The notes under the pieces are model-generated. The model had not been told where the DNA came from, did not search any database, and was given only the letters and a program-made list of their open reading frames with translations. From Pseudomonas sp. (lineage in GTDB: Bacteria > Pseudomonadota > Gammaproteobacteria > Pseudomonadales > Pseudomonadaceae), in assembly GCF_030147005.1 (NCBI RefSeq), contig NZ_JASLAW010000199.1, positions 1 through 64,000 on the forward strand: DNA of 64,000 nt, given 5' to 3'. Position 1 is the stretch's first letter. Each line of letters starts with the position of its first letter. Below are positions 1 through 7,385 of the stretch, one piece after another. Made by a program: the position numbers and the translations under genes.

Positions 1-308
1 AGCGCACCGGCCTCCAGGGAACGCTTGGCCCCCAGGTTCCGCAGGTCTTTGATTTGGTCGGCGAGGGCGGTGACCGTCAGCAGGTTTTCGTTGAAGGTTT
101 TCTGCAATTGCACGGCCTGTTCGGCTGCCTTGGCTTGCAGCAGCTGTTCTACGCTGGCCGTCAGCATTCGTGAGCTTGAGTCACTGACCAGTTGGTCGTT
201 CTGGTTGGTGGTGTAGATATTGATGCCGACCACCAGTGCGATGACTCCTAACAGGCAGAGGCCCGACAGCAGCACGATTTTCAGGCGAATGGAGAGGGTG
301 TCGAACAT
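1..308 (-). CDS. Methyl-accepting chemotaxis protein, N-terminal part (truncated by window edge)
   Basis: The reading frame opens at ATG 308 and stays open to base 1, giving 102 residues; the rest lies outside the window. It starts MFDTLSIRLKIVLLSGLC and continues through one hydrophobic segment (about residues 9-30) into a predicted periplasmic helical region that contains TASVEQLLQAKAAEQ. This N-terminus is typical of Pseudomonas chemoreceptors: short cytoplasmic tail, first transmembrane helix, then sensor domain. The ligand cannot be told from this part. A FliA-type promoter candidate lies upstream at 378-404, which fits control with the motility regulon. Family assignment rests on the N-terminal pattern only, since the diagnostic signalling hairpin is not in view. 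Confidence 0.75.
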   Translation of the reverse strand, partial: MFDTLSIRLKIVLLSGLCLLGVIALVVGINIYTTNQNDQLVSDSSSRMLTASVEQLLQAKAAEQAVQLQKTFNENLLTVTALADQIKDLRNLGAKRSLEAGA

Positions 309-377
309 AGATTCACTCACGAATGGACTTATTGAGATGCACGCAGCAGAGCCAAGTCCATTCGGCACCTGTCTGAA

Positions 378-404
378 ACATCGGCGTAACAAATCAATTC
401 ATGA
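378..404 (-). promoter_or_regulatory. Candidate FliA (sigma-28) promoter of the chemoreceptor
   Basis: Read on the minus strand this is TCAT, 15 bases, then GCCGATGT. The flagellar sigma consensus is TAAA-N15-GCCGATAA, so the -10 part matches 6 of 8, the -35 part 2 of 4, and the spacing is exact. It lies about 70-95 bases upstream of the chemoreceptor ATG at 308. Confidence 0.4.
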
Positions 405-440
405 GCGTCAGGCGATGAGCGGTAGCGCCTGCACGGCACG

Positions 441-842
441 TTATACGGGGCGTGCAAGCCGCTCGGGGCGAGACCAGATCCACACATTGCCCAGGCTCAT
501 GCCGGCGATTGCCAGGTAGATCGGCCAGCCGTAATCGAGCATCACCAGCATCAGCGCGGCGCACAGCACCATGCTCACGGTGGCGCTGACTTTGGCCCGG
601 CGCGCGATGATCTTGCCATTGCGCCAATTGAACAGGATCGGCCCGAACAGCCGATGGTTTTCCAGCCAGGCGCTGAGACGGGGTGAGCTTTTAGTCGCGG
701 CCCAGGCGGCCAGCAGGATGAATTCGGTGGTAGGCAAACCCGGTATGACAATCGCCACCAGGCCGATCCCCAGGCTGACGTAGGCCAGCAGGCCGAAGAG
801 GATCTGCGCGATTTTAGAGGTGGATTGGGTTTTGCCGGTCAT
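441..842 (-). CDS. DUF454 (YbaN-like) inner-membrane protein
   Basis: A 133-residue protein starting MTGKTQSTSKIAQ. Residues about 10-45 are hydrophobic and end in the GLPTTEFILLAAWA signature of the DUF454/YbaN family; a second hydrophobic stretch lies near residues 85-115, and a basic segment (KIIARRAKVSA) sits between them. This is a small integral inner-membrane protein of unknown biochemical role. In several gammaproteobacteria the family occurs beside haem or iron uptake genes, and here it is followed upstream by haem oxygenase on the same strand, 101 bases away. Co-transcription is possible, but a short palindrome lies between the two. Family call is firm; function unknown. Confidence 0.85.
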   Translation of the reverse strand: MTGKTQSTSKIAQILFGLLAYVSLGIGLVAIVIPGLPTTEFILLAAWAATKSSPRLSAWLENHRLFGPILFNWRNGKIIARRAKVSATVSMVLCAALMLVMLDYGWPIYLAIAGMSLGNVWIWSRPERLARPV

Positions 843-891
843 GCTGAAGCTTTTCTGATGGGAGAGAACAGGGCGAATGGGCTGCGATCAA

Positions 892-920
892 GTGTGGGCG
901 CAGGCAAGCCAGCGCCCACC
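892..920. repeat. Short REP-like palindrome
   Basis: GTGGGCG (894-900) and CGCCCAC (913-919) form inverted arms around caggcaagccag. The same core (gtgggcgctggcttg and its complement) recurs as a pair at 10181-10246, so this looks like a single copy of one of the REP families in this chromosome. Confidence 0.55.
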
Positions 921-943
921 TTGAATCGTTTCTACCGGAACAT

Positions 944-1552
944 TTATGCCAGCTCGGGGGCGCTAGCGTACGCCTGTTCCAGCAATACGGTGAAGCGCAC
1001 AAACGCATCGATTGCGCCTTTCTCAACTGCGGCCTCTTCCTCGGCGCTCAATACCAGCCCATCAAGGATGCGGGTGAAGCGTTTCCAGCCTTCGGCACGA
1101 CCGCCCGCCGGCTCGCCCAGATGTCGGGCGCCGAAGGTTTCGCTCAGGCCCAGGCCCACGGCACGTTTGATCAGGAATGCAGCGCCGAGTTTGGAGCCTT
1201 CGGAAACGAACAACCAGCCCAGGGCTTCTGCGCAGCCAGGGTTGTGCACGGCGCCGGCAACCGGTGGCGGCACGTCGGTGTCGAGGTCGCCCAGGTCGAG
1301 CTTGGCGGCTTCGGCACGGCAGCGCTCGGCCAGGTCCGGAATGATCTGGTTCAGTTCGGCATCGTTGTACAGCGCGACCAGCTCCGATTGGAACAGGTAC
1401 TGCGCCACCACGAAGCGGGCGAAGTTGGCCTGGGTTTCAAACGGGGCGTGAGCCTTTACCAACGCATCGAGCCTGGTGTGCGGCTCGTGGGTGATCTGGT
1501 TCAGGCGCTGGGAGCGCAGGCGTGCACGTTCTGCGGTAGGAGAAGTGGTCAT
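944..1552 (-). CDS. hemO: Biliverdin-producing haem oxygenase (HemO/PigA type)
   Basis: A 202-residue cytoplasmic haem oxygenase that opens the haem ring to release iron, CO and biliverdin. The N-terminal block RSQRLNQITHEPHTRL carries the proximal histidine (about H25), followed by NFARFVVAQYLFQ and the distal-helix block LGWLFVSEGSKLGAAFL. All closely resemble P. aeruginosa HemO (PigA, about 198 aa). By my alignment, N18, K33 and F115 correspond to N19, K34 and F117 of PigA, whereas PigA K132 corresponds to R130 here. The start ATG 1552 has AAGGA 8 bases upstream. The gene follows the receptor gene but a strong terminator (1647-1677) lies between, so it may have its own promoter. Role: iron release from haem imported by the neighbouring receptor. 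Confidence 0.93.
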   Translation of the reverse strand: MTTSPTAERARLRSQRLNQITHEPHTRLDALVKAHAPFETQANFARFVVAQYLFQSELVALYNDAELNQIIPDLAERCRAEAAKLDLGDLDTDVPPPVAGAVHNPGCAEALGWLFVSEGSKLGAAFLIKRAVGLGLSETFGARHLGEPAGGRAEGWKRFTRILDGLVLSAEEEAAVEKGAIDAFVRFTVLLEQAYASAPELA

Positions 1553-1646
1553 GAAAAAAGTCCTTGAGAGGGGTAGCGCCTTGCAGCTCTAAAGAGAGCG
1601 GTTATCAACTAGACGAACAGGAAGACGCGGCACAGTAAAAAATCCT

Positions 1647-1677
1647 CACCTCGCCGCGCATTCATCGCGGCGAGGTG
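1647..1677 (-). terminator. Rho-independent terminator after the haem receptor gene
   Basis: A perfect 12-base stem, CACCTCGCCGCG / CGCGGCGAGGTG with a 7-base loop, is followed on the minus strand by a T-rich tract (complement of 1636-1642). It lies just beyond the receptor stop codon at 1690. Confidence 0.85.
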
Positions 1678-1689
1678 CGGCGGGTGTCG

Positions 1690-4254
1690 TCAGATGTCCC
1701 AGATCACATTGATCGCGAAGTTGCGACCCGGCTGGGTCAGGCGATCAAGGTTGGCCGGGCCGGTCACCGCGGCTTCGCCGACGCTGTCGTAGCTGCGCAC
1801 GTCATCCCAGTTCCAGTACTTCTTGTCGGTAAGGTTGTAGAGGCCGCCGTTGATGGTTACGTCGTGGGTGACTTTGTAGTAGGCGGTCAGATCGAGAATG
1901 CCGAAGCCCGGCGTCTTGAACGGGCCGCTGGTATCGCCGTCCGGGGCGTGGAAGGTGCTGCCGTCGACGCGATTCTGTTTTTTCACCAGGGTCCAGCTCA
2001 GCAGGCCGCCGTAGGTTTCCTGGTCGTAGCCCAGGCCGAATACGCCCTTGAGCGGGTTGACGCTGTTGAGCGGCTCGCCGTTGTCGTCATTGCGGCCATG
2101 GGCGTAGGACACCGCACCTTGGGTGTACAGGCCTTGCGGCGCGCCGAATGTGTCCAGGTTCAGACGGCCCTTGGCTTCCGCGCCCTTGATAGTGGCGCGT
2201 TTGATATTCACCGCCTGGAACTGCTCGACGGTGCCACCGACCACCGCGTTGTCTTCGTCGATGAAGTCGCGGTATTTGTTATAGAACACGGCGATTTCGA
2301 ACGAGCCTTCGTCGAACTTGCCGCGAAGCCCGGTTTCGATACCTTTGCTGGTTTCCGGCTTGAGGTCGGGGTTGGGCTCCACGGTGTAGCCCAGGTTGAG
2401 GTTTTCGAAACGGCCATACAGCGCTTTGGCGGACGGCGTGCGGAAACCTTCGGCGTACTGGCCGAACCAGGTGTATTGATCGGTCAGCGCGTAGGTCAGG
2501 CCGAACTTGGGCGTGACGCGATGCCAGGTTTTGTCCTTGCCGTCGACCGCATACGCACCGGTAGGGTTGACGGTGTTGAGGAATTCGTCGGTCAGCTTGG
2601 GCTTGAGCCGGGTGTAGTCGTAGCGCACGGCGGGCAGGAAGGTCCATTTGTCCCAGATGATCTGATCCTGGGCAAACAGCGAATAGGTGTTGATGGTCGG
2701 GTCGGGGAAGTCGCTGGATTTCTTCACGCTGTCGCTGGCTACCGGGCTGGGCGCGCCGATGGCGGTGCAGCCGCTGCCGACCGCCAGGCAGGTGGCGCCG
2801 CCTTCACGCGAGCCGGTGACTTTCTGCTGCTTGAGGGTGGTGCCGTACGTCACTTGGTGATCGCTGTTGCCGAGGCTGAAGGCCTTGTCCAGTTGGGCAT
2901 CGAAGACCCACTGTTTTTCTTCGTACAGCGTGTCGCGGGTGCGCAATACGCGGCGGCCGGACTGATAGGTTTCAGCCGTCGTCTGGTCGGTCTTGGCAAT
3001 CTGGTAGTTGAGGCTGGTCTTGATGCGGTCGGCGATCGGCGATTCGAGGGCAAAGCTGTTTTCCAGGCCGAAACGTTCACGGGTGATGGTGTCGTTGCCG
3101 CGACGGTCGCGGTAAAGGTTGAAACCACGGCCACCGATGAACGGGCCGCCCACCGCATTCTTCAGGTTGACGTCGCGATCATCCTTGTACTTTTCGTACG
3201 TCAGGCCCATGCGGTTGTCGTCGCCGTAATTCCAACCCAATTTGGCCAGCACGTTGGTGGTTCGGGCGTCTTCCGGATTGGCGCCGGTACGGGCCAGGCC
3301 GGTGGCGTTGTTGCCATCGTAGGATTCGGTTTCATGGCCGTTGCGCTGGCTCAGGTGCAGCAAGCCGTCGAAGTCCTGCACGCGGCCGGCGACGGTGGCG
3401 GAGGTCAGCCAGCTTTCGTCGGCGGAGCTGTAGCCGCTCTTCAGGCGGGCGCCGACATCCTGGCCGGGCTTGATGATGTCATCCGGGTCGAGGGTGAAAT
3501 AGCTCACCGCGCCGCCAATGGCGCTGCTGCCGTACAGGGCCGAGGCCGGACCGCGCAGGATTTCCACGCGCTTGACGATTTCCGGGTCGACGTAGTTGCG
3601 ACGGGTCTTGGCGTAGGGGCCGTTGAAGAAGTTGTCCGGTACTTCGACGCCATCGACCTGGGTGAGGATGCGGTCGCCGTCGATGCCGCGAATGTTATAG
3701 CCCGCGTTGCCCGAGCGGGTGCCGGCACCGCCCACGGACACGCCCGGCTCGTAACGCACCAGTTCACGGGTGTTGTTGACGTTCTGACGGTCCAGCGCCT
3801 GGCGGTCGTGCACGCTGACCATGCTCGGTACGCTGTTCACGTCCTGCTCGGTACGGGTGGCGCTGATGGTCACTTGTTGCAGGTTGAGGGCGCTGTCGGC
3901 GGCACGTTTCTCCAGCACGATGTTGTTATTGCTCAGCTTGCGATAGCTCAGGTTGGTCCCCGCCAACAGCCGTTCCAGCGCCTTCTCCGGCGGCAACGCG
4001 CCGCGCACGCCAGGGGACGACACACCCTGGCCCAATTCGGCCGGCAGGCCGACTTGCCAGCCGGTCACGCCGCTAAAAGCGTTCAGCGCCGACACCAGTG
4101 GTTGCTGTTCGATGCTGAAGTTGTAGTTGCCGTGGCTGCGCGGCGCAGGTTGCGCGGCAGTGGCGGCCATCGCCGGCGCGCCGGCCATCAGAATGGCGGC
4201 GGTCAGCAAGGTCAGGATGGGCGAACAAGGCCGGCGGTTGAAACGAGAAGACAT
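1690..4254 (-). CDS. hxuA: TonB-dependent haem/haemoprotein receptor with STN signalling domain (HxuA-like)
   Basis: An 854-residue outer-membrane receptor. Residues 1-30 are a signal peptide ending in AMA. A secretin/TonB N-terminal (STN) domain follows (about 45-110, FSIEQQPLVSALNAFSG), marking it as a cell-surface-signalling receptor. The plug domain (about 125-240) includes a TonB-box-like stretch, EQDVNSVPSMVSVHDR, and YNIRGIDGDRILTQVDGVEV. The beta-barrel ends in NFAINVIWDI with the usual terminal aromatic pattern. The layout matches the haem/haemoglobin receptor subfamily, and the sigma/anti-sigma neighbours match the Hxu (PA1300-PA1302) type. The start ATG 4254 has a GGAG about 12 bases upstream. 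Likely ligand is haem or haemoproteins, supported by the adjacent haem oxygenase. The exact orthologue name is inferred. Confidence 0.9.
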   Translation of the reverse strand: MSSRFNRRPCSPILTLLTAAILMAGAPAMAATAAQPAPRSHGNYNFSIEQQPLVSALNAFSGVTGWQVGLPAELGQGVSSPGVRGALPPEKALERLLAGTNLSYRKLSNNNIVLEKRAADSALNLQQVTISATRTEQDVNSVPSMVSVHDRQALDRQNVNNTRELVRYEPGVSVGGAGTRSGNAGYNIRGIDGDRILTQVDGVEVPDNFFNGPYAKTRRNYVDPEIVKRVEILRGPASALYGSSAIGGAVSYFTLDPDDIIKPGQDVGARLKSGYSSADESWLTSATVAGRVQDFDGLLHLSQRNGHETESYDGNNATGLARTGANPEDARTTNVLAKLGWNYGDDNRMGLTYEKYKDDRDVNLKNAVGGPFIGGRGFNLYRDRRGNDTITRERFGLENSFALESPIADRIKTSLNYQIAKTDQTTAETYQSGRRVLRTRDTLYEEKQWVFDAQLDKAFSLGNSDHQVTYGTTLKQQKVTGSREGGATCLAVGSGCTAIGAPSPVASDSVKKSSDFPDPTINTYSLFAQDQIIWDKWTFLPAVRYDYTRLKPKLTDEFLNTVNPTGAYAVDGKDKTWHRVTPKFGLTYALTDQYTWFGQYAEGFRTPSAKALYGRFENLNLGYTVEPNPDLKPETSKGIETGLRGKFDEGSFEIAVFYNKYRDFIDEDNAVVGGTVEQFQAVNIKRATIKGAEAKGRLNLDTFGAPQGLYTQGAVSYAHGRNDDNGEPLNSVNPLKGVFGLGYDQETYGGLLSWTLVKKQNRVDGSTFHAPDGDTSGPFKTPGFGILDLTAYYKVTHDVTINGGLYNLTDKKYWNWDDVRSYDSVGEAAVTGPANLDRLTQPGRNFAINVIWDI

Positions 4255-4353
4255 CGAGAGCGCTCCGGAGATACGAATCTTATAGTTGCGAACCGATCCA
4301 AATAGGAATCAGTTGCATTGGCTATAACGAGACGTATCGTCGGTCAGCTTCGA

Positions 4354-4372
4354 GTAAAAATAATTCTCATTT
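4354..4372 (-). promoter_or_regulatory. Weak Fur-box-like sequence at the end of the anti-sigma gene
   Basis: On the minus strand this reads AAATGAGAATTATTTTTAC, with GAGAAT-T-ATT resembling the core of a Fur box. It overlaps the anti-sigma stop codon and precedes the receptor gene by about 100 bases. The match to the 19-bp consensus is only partial. Confidence 0.3.
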
Positions 4373-5339
4373 AGTTCAGGATGACCAGCGCCGGGTATTC
4401 CGACAGCTTGGCCGAGGTGATGTGGGCCAGGGAGCGCACCACGTCCAATGGCTGGTCGAGACGGTAGTTACCGGTGACGGCGACGTCGGCGAGCGTGTCG
4501 TTGGTGTTGACGATCCAGCCCGGATAATAGCGACGCAGCTCCGCCAGTACTTCGCTCATCGGGCAGTTTTCGAATACCAGCCGGCCTTGAACCCAGGCCA
4601 GGTCCTTGCCGGCGTCCAGCTTGGCCGGCTGGCCGAACCCCTTGGGGCCGATGCGGATGCTTTCACCGGCACTCAGGCGCACCCGAGCGTCGTCGAAGGT
4701 ATTGCTTAGATCGACATCACCGCGTTGCACTTGCACTTGGGCTTCGCCATCCAGATAGCGCACGGCGAACGCGGTGTCGCGCACGCTGGCGCGCACGGGG
4801 CCGGCGTCGATTTCCAGCGGCAGTCCGCGGGCGGGGGCGACATCGAAAAACGCTTCGCCCTGGTATAGGCGCGCAATGCGCTGGTGGTCCTTGATGCTGC
4901 TGGAGAACGCTGAATTGGTGTTCAACAGTACGTTGGAACCCTCATCCAGTTGCAGGCGCTGGCGCTCACCCACCACAGTGAGGTGGTCGGCCTGCAGGCG
5001 AACCGGCAGGTTGCTGAAGCTGAACAGACCAAGCAGCAGCACGGCGGCGGTCGCCAGGGGTTTCCAATGCGGTTTGATCCGGCGCCAGGCGCTGGGTCTG
5101 CGCGGCGCGGCCAACGCCACGGCGGCGCTGTGCACCGGCGCGCCACCCCAGGCGGCCTGGGCCTTGGTGAAAGCGAGGGCGTGCGCCGGGTCTTTGGCGA
5201 GCCAGGCGTCGAAGGCGACTTGTTGGCCGGGTTGCGGGCACTGCAAGGCGATCAGCCAATCGAGCGCTTGGTCCATGGCCGTGTCTTGCAGCACCTCATG
5301 AGCCAGCTCATGGGGGCGCAGTTTATTCGGGTCCGTCAC
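4371..5339 (-). CDS. hxuR: FecR-family anti-sigma factor / sigma regulator (HxuR-like)
   Basis: A 322-residue single-pass inner-membrane protein. The N-terminal cytoplasmic DUF4880 region (about residues 20-65, DQALDWLIALQCPQPGQQ and AFDAWLAKDPAHALAFTKA) would bind the sigma factor. One transmembrane segment lies at about 94-111 (ATAAVLLLGLFSFS). The periplasmic FecR domain follows (about 120-220, GERQRLQLDEGSNVLLNTNS), then a C-terminal STN-like part (FENCPMSEVLAELRRYYPG) expected to contact the receptor's signalling domain. It carries the haem-occupancy signal from receptor to sigma factor. It lies between the sigma gene (74 bases) and the receptor gene (116 bases), all on the same strand, as in fecIRA-type loci. 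Confidence 0.9.
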   Translation of the reverse strand: MTDPNKLRPHELAHEVLQDTAMDQALDWLIALQCPQPGQQVAFDAWLAKDPAHALAFTKAQAAWGGAPVHSAAVALAAPRRPSAWRRIKPHWKPLATAAVLLLGLFSFSNLPVRLQADHLTVVGERQRLQLDEGSNVLLNTNSAFSSSIKDHQRIARLYQGEAFFDVAPARGLPLEIDAGPVRASVRDTAFAVRYLDGEAQVQVQRGDVDLSNTFDDARVRLSAGESIRIGPKGFGQPAKLDAGKDLAWVQGRLVFENCPMSEVLAELRRYYPGWIVNTNDTLADVAVTGNYRLDQPLDVVRSLAHITSAKLSEYPALVILN

Positions 5340-5413
5340 GGTGTTCCTCGGGTCTTCGCCACGTTCTATTCATTTTTCCTACAGCCTGGGTCGACACCTC
5401 TGCCGGATGGAGC

Positions 5414-5932
5414 TTAAGGCTGATCCAACCGTTCGGCCACACCTACACAGATGGCCATGATCAATTTCAGTTCCTTTTGCACGGTGCTCAAGGACACTTG
5501 CAGCTGGTCGGCAATCTCCTGGTAGCTGCACCCGTGCAAGCGGCTGAGGATGAAGATCTGTTGCTGGCGGGCGCTCAACTGGCCCAGGCTGACGCTCAGG
5601 TGCTCAAGCAATTGCTCGGCCTGGGTGGCGTCTTCGGGTGTGCTGATCGGCGCGGCGACGCTTTGCAGGATATCCAGCGGCACATCTTCCTGCAGAGTGC
5701 GGGCTTGAATCCTGCGCGAACGCAAATGATCCAGTGCCAGGTTACGCGCTGTCTGGTAGACGAAGGGTTCAAGGTGGTCGATCGGCCGCTCGCTCAGGGC
5801 TCGCGTTACGCGCAGGTAGGTTTCCTGCAACAGGTCCTCGGCGGTGCTGTGGTTATTGACCATGCGTTGCAGAGTGCGTAGCAGGATCACCCGTTGGGTG
5901 AGAAAGACGTCGTTGAAGCGAGATTGGCTCAC
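5414..5932 (-). CDS. hxuI: FecI-family ECF RNA polymerase sigma factor (HxuI-like)
   Basis: A 172-residue iron-starvation-type extracytoplasmic-function sigma factor. Region 2 covers about residues 8-75 (VILLRTLQRMVNNHSTAEDL, LQETYLRV, FVYQTARNLALDHLRSRR) and region 4 about 110-165 (LSARQQQIFILSRLHGCSYQ, EIADQLQVSLSTVQKELK). When the receptor signals through the FecR-like partner it should transcribe the receptor gene. A well-matched Fur box at 5958-5976 is 26 bases upstream of the ATG, so iron repletion should repress the system. Synteny and the haem oxygenase suggest haem rather than a ferric siderophore as the signal. Confidence 0.92.
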   Translation of the reverse strand: MSQSRFNDVFLTQRVILLRTLQRMVNNHSTAEDLLQETYLRVTRALSERPIDHLEPFVYQTARNLALDHLRSRRIQARTLQEDVPLDILQSVAAPISTPEDATQAEQLLEHLSVSLGQLSARQQQIFILSRLHGCSYQEIADQLQVSLSTVQKELKLIMAICVGVAERLDQP

Positions 5933-5957
5933 AGTGATACCAGACCGATATGCAGTT

Positions 5958-5976
5958 AATGATAATGCTTATCATC
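5958..5976 (-). promoter_or_regulatory. Fur box upstream of the ECF sigma gene
   Basis: The 19-base sequence aatgataatgcttatcatc is a near-palindrome of GATAAT-type units that matches most of the Fur consensus GATAATGATAATCATTATC. It lies 26-44 bases upstream of the sigma-factor ATG at 5932, where it would overlap the promoter. Iron-bound Fur is expected to repress here. Confidence 0.85.
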
Positions 5977-6035
5977 AACTGAAATGGCAAGTGGCTATTC
6001 TGCTGACCTTCGTGGAAGCGGGCGTACACAACCCA

Positions 6036-6125
6036 TGTGGGAGCGGGCTTGCTCGCGAAGGCGGTGTGTCAGTTGGAATATCCATCGACTGACACACCGT
6101 CTTCGCGAGCAAGCCCGCTCCCACA
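6036..6125. repeat. REPIN: inverted pair of REP sequences with palindromic interior
   Basis: tgtgggagcgggcttgctcg begins the left arm at 6036 and its complement ends the right arm at 6125. The sequence between is itself an inverted repeat (ggtgtgtcagt ... actgacacacc), so almost the whole 90 bases can fold into one long hairpin. It lies between gap (ending at 6163) and the Fur-controlled sigma gene, both on the minus strand, where it could block read-through. Confidence 0.85.
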
Positions 6126-6162
6126 CAAGCCCGCTTCAATTAAACCTGCGCTCAGATTCAGA

Positions 6163-7164
6163 TCATTCGGCGTTACACAGCGCCAGGCAGTTATCCAGCA
6201 TCCGGTTCGAGAAGCCCCACTCGTTGTCATACCACGCCAGCACTTTGAGCAACTTGCCGCTCACCTTGGTGTGGTTGGCATCGAAGATCGACGACAGCGG
6301 GTTATGGTTGAAGTCACTGGAAACCAGCGGCAGGGTGTTGTAGCCGAGAATTTTCGAGTGCTGGCTGGCGTGTTTCAACAGCGCGTTGACTTCGTCGGCC
6401 GTGGCTTCTTTTTTCAGTTGTACGGTGAGGTCCACCAGCGACACGTTGATCACCGGCACGCGCACCGCCATGCCGGTCAGCTTGCCCGCCAGTTCCGGCA
6501 ATACCAGGCCGACGGCTTCAGCGGCGCCGGTCTTGCTCGGGATCATGTTTTGCGTGGCCGAACGGGCGCGGTACGGATCGGTGTGGTAGACGTCGGTGAG
6601 GTTCTGGTCGTTGGTGTAGGCGTGAATCGTGGTCATCAGGCCGCTTTCGATGCCCAGCTCGCGGTGCAGCACCTGGGCGACCGGCGCCAGGCAGTTGGTG
6701 GTGCACGATGCGTTGGAGATGATCTGGTGCGATTGACGCAAAATGTCATGGTTTACACCGTAGACCACGGTCGCGTCCGCGCCCTTGGCCGGGGCGGAGA
6801 TGATCACCTTGCGCGCGCCGGCGCTAATATGGGCGGCAGCCTTGTCACGGTCGGTGAACAGACCGGTGCATTCGAACACCACGTCAATCTGGTGCGCGGC
6901 CCACGGCAGGTCGGCCGGGTTGCGAATGGCACTGACCGCGATCCGGTCGCCATTGACGGTCAGACTTTCCTGATCGTGGGCGACCTCTGCGTCGAATGTG
7001 CCATGGACGGTGTCGTACTTGAGCAGGTGGGCATTGATTGAACTGTCGCCCAGATCATTGATAGCGACGATCTGCAAATCCTGGCGGTAGCCTTGGGTAT
7101 ACAGTGCGCGCAGGACATTACGGCCGATACGGCCAAAACCATTGATTGCGATACGTAGAGTCAT
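6163..7164 (-). CDS. gap: Type I glyceraldehyde-3-phosphate dehydrogenase
   Basis: A 333-residue cytoplasmic enzyme that converts glyceraldehyde 3-phosphate to 1,3-bisphosphoglycerate with NAD+. The N-terminal Rossmann motif is [15 protein letters not shown], the nucleotide-selecting segment AINDLGD (about 35-41) has an Asp typical of NAD preference, and the active-site block [12 protein letters not shown] places the catalytic cysteine at C154. Length is normal. The gene diverges from edd, as in P. aeruginosa (PA3195/PA3194), where this Gap serves Entner-Doudoroff glucose catabolism. A sigma-70 promoter (-35 TTGACA, -10 TATTTT) and a HexR operator lie upstream, indicating repression by HexR until 2-keto-3-deoxy-6-phosphogluconate accumulates. 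Confidence 0.96.
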   Translation of the reverse strand: MTLRIAINGFGRIGRNVLRALYTQGYRQDLQIVAINDLGDSSINAHLLKYDTVHGTFDAEVAHDQESLTVNGDRIAVSAIRNPADLPWAAHQIDVVFECTGLFTDRDKAAAHISAGARKVIISAPAKGADATVVYGVNHDILRQSHQIISNASCTTNCLAPVAQVLHRELGIESGLMTTIHAYTNDQNLTDVYHTDPYRARSATQNMIPSKTGAAEAVGLVLPELAGKLTGMAVRVPVINVSLVDLTVQLKKEATADEVNALLKHASQHSKILGYNTLPLVSSDFNHNPLSSIFDANHTKVSGKLLKVLAWYDNEWGFSNRMLDNCLALCNAE

Positions 7165-7188
7165 TGGAAGGTGCCTATCGTCGATTTG

Positions 7189-7203
7189 TTGTAAGAATTA
7201 CAA
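7189..7203 (-). promoter_or_regulatory. HexR operator in the gap promoter
   Basis: ttgtaagaattacaa is a perfect TTGT-N7-ACAA palindrome, the published HexR consensus form. It lies 25-39 bases upstream of the gap start codon and directly downstream of the predicted -10, a position suited to repression. Confidence 0.85.
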
Positions 7204-7216
7204 GATTATTCGCATA

Positions 7217-7246
7217 AAAATAGAAAACAAGCCTTTTTAGTGTCAA
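7217..7246 (-). promoter_or_regulatory. Sigma-70 promoter of gap
   Basis: On the minus strand a perfect -35 TTGACA (complement of 7241-7246) is followed after 18 bases by TATTTT (complement of 7217-7222). The expected transcription start falls near 7205-7210, just ahead of the HexR operator. Confidence 0.65.
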
Positions 7247-7385
7247 TATTTTTTTCAATCTACAACGTGTGACCTGAATCAACTGGTCCGATGATCAAAA
7301 CGACTCTCTGCCATCCGATGCGCGGCGGGCGTTTGATCAGCATAGACACTCAGGTCGCCACATCCGTTAGCCTGGAGTTCTATAC

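Noticed and set aside
1675..4305. 876-codon plus-strand frame opposite the haem receptor
   Set aside because: It is a mirror of the receptor gene in GC-rich DNA, with no family features, no ribosome site and a repetitive Val/Ala/Gly-rich composition.
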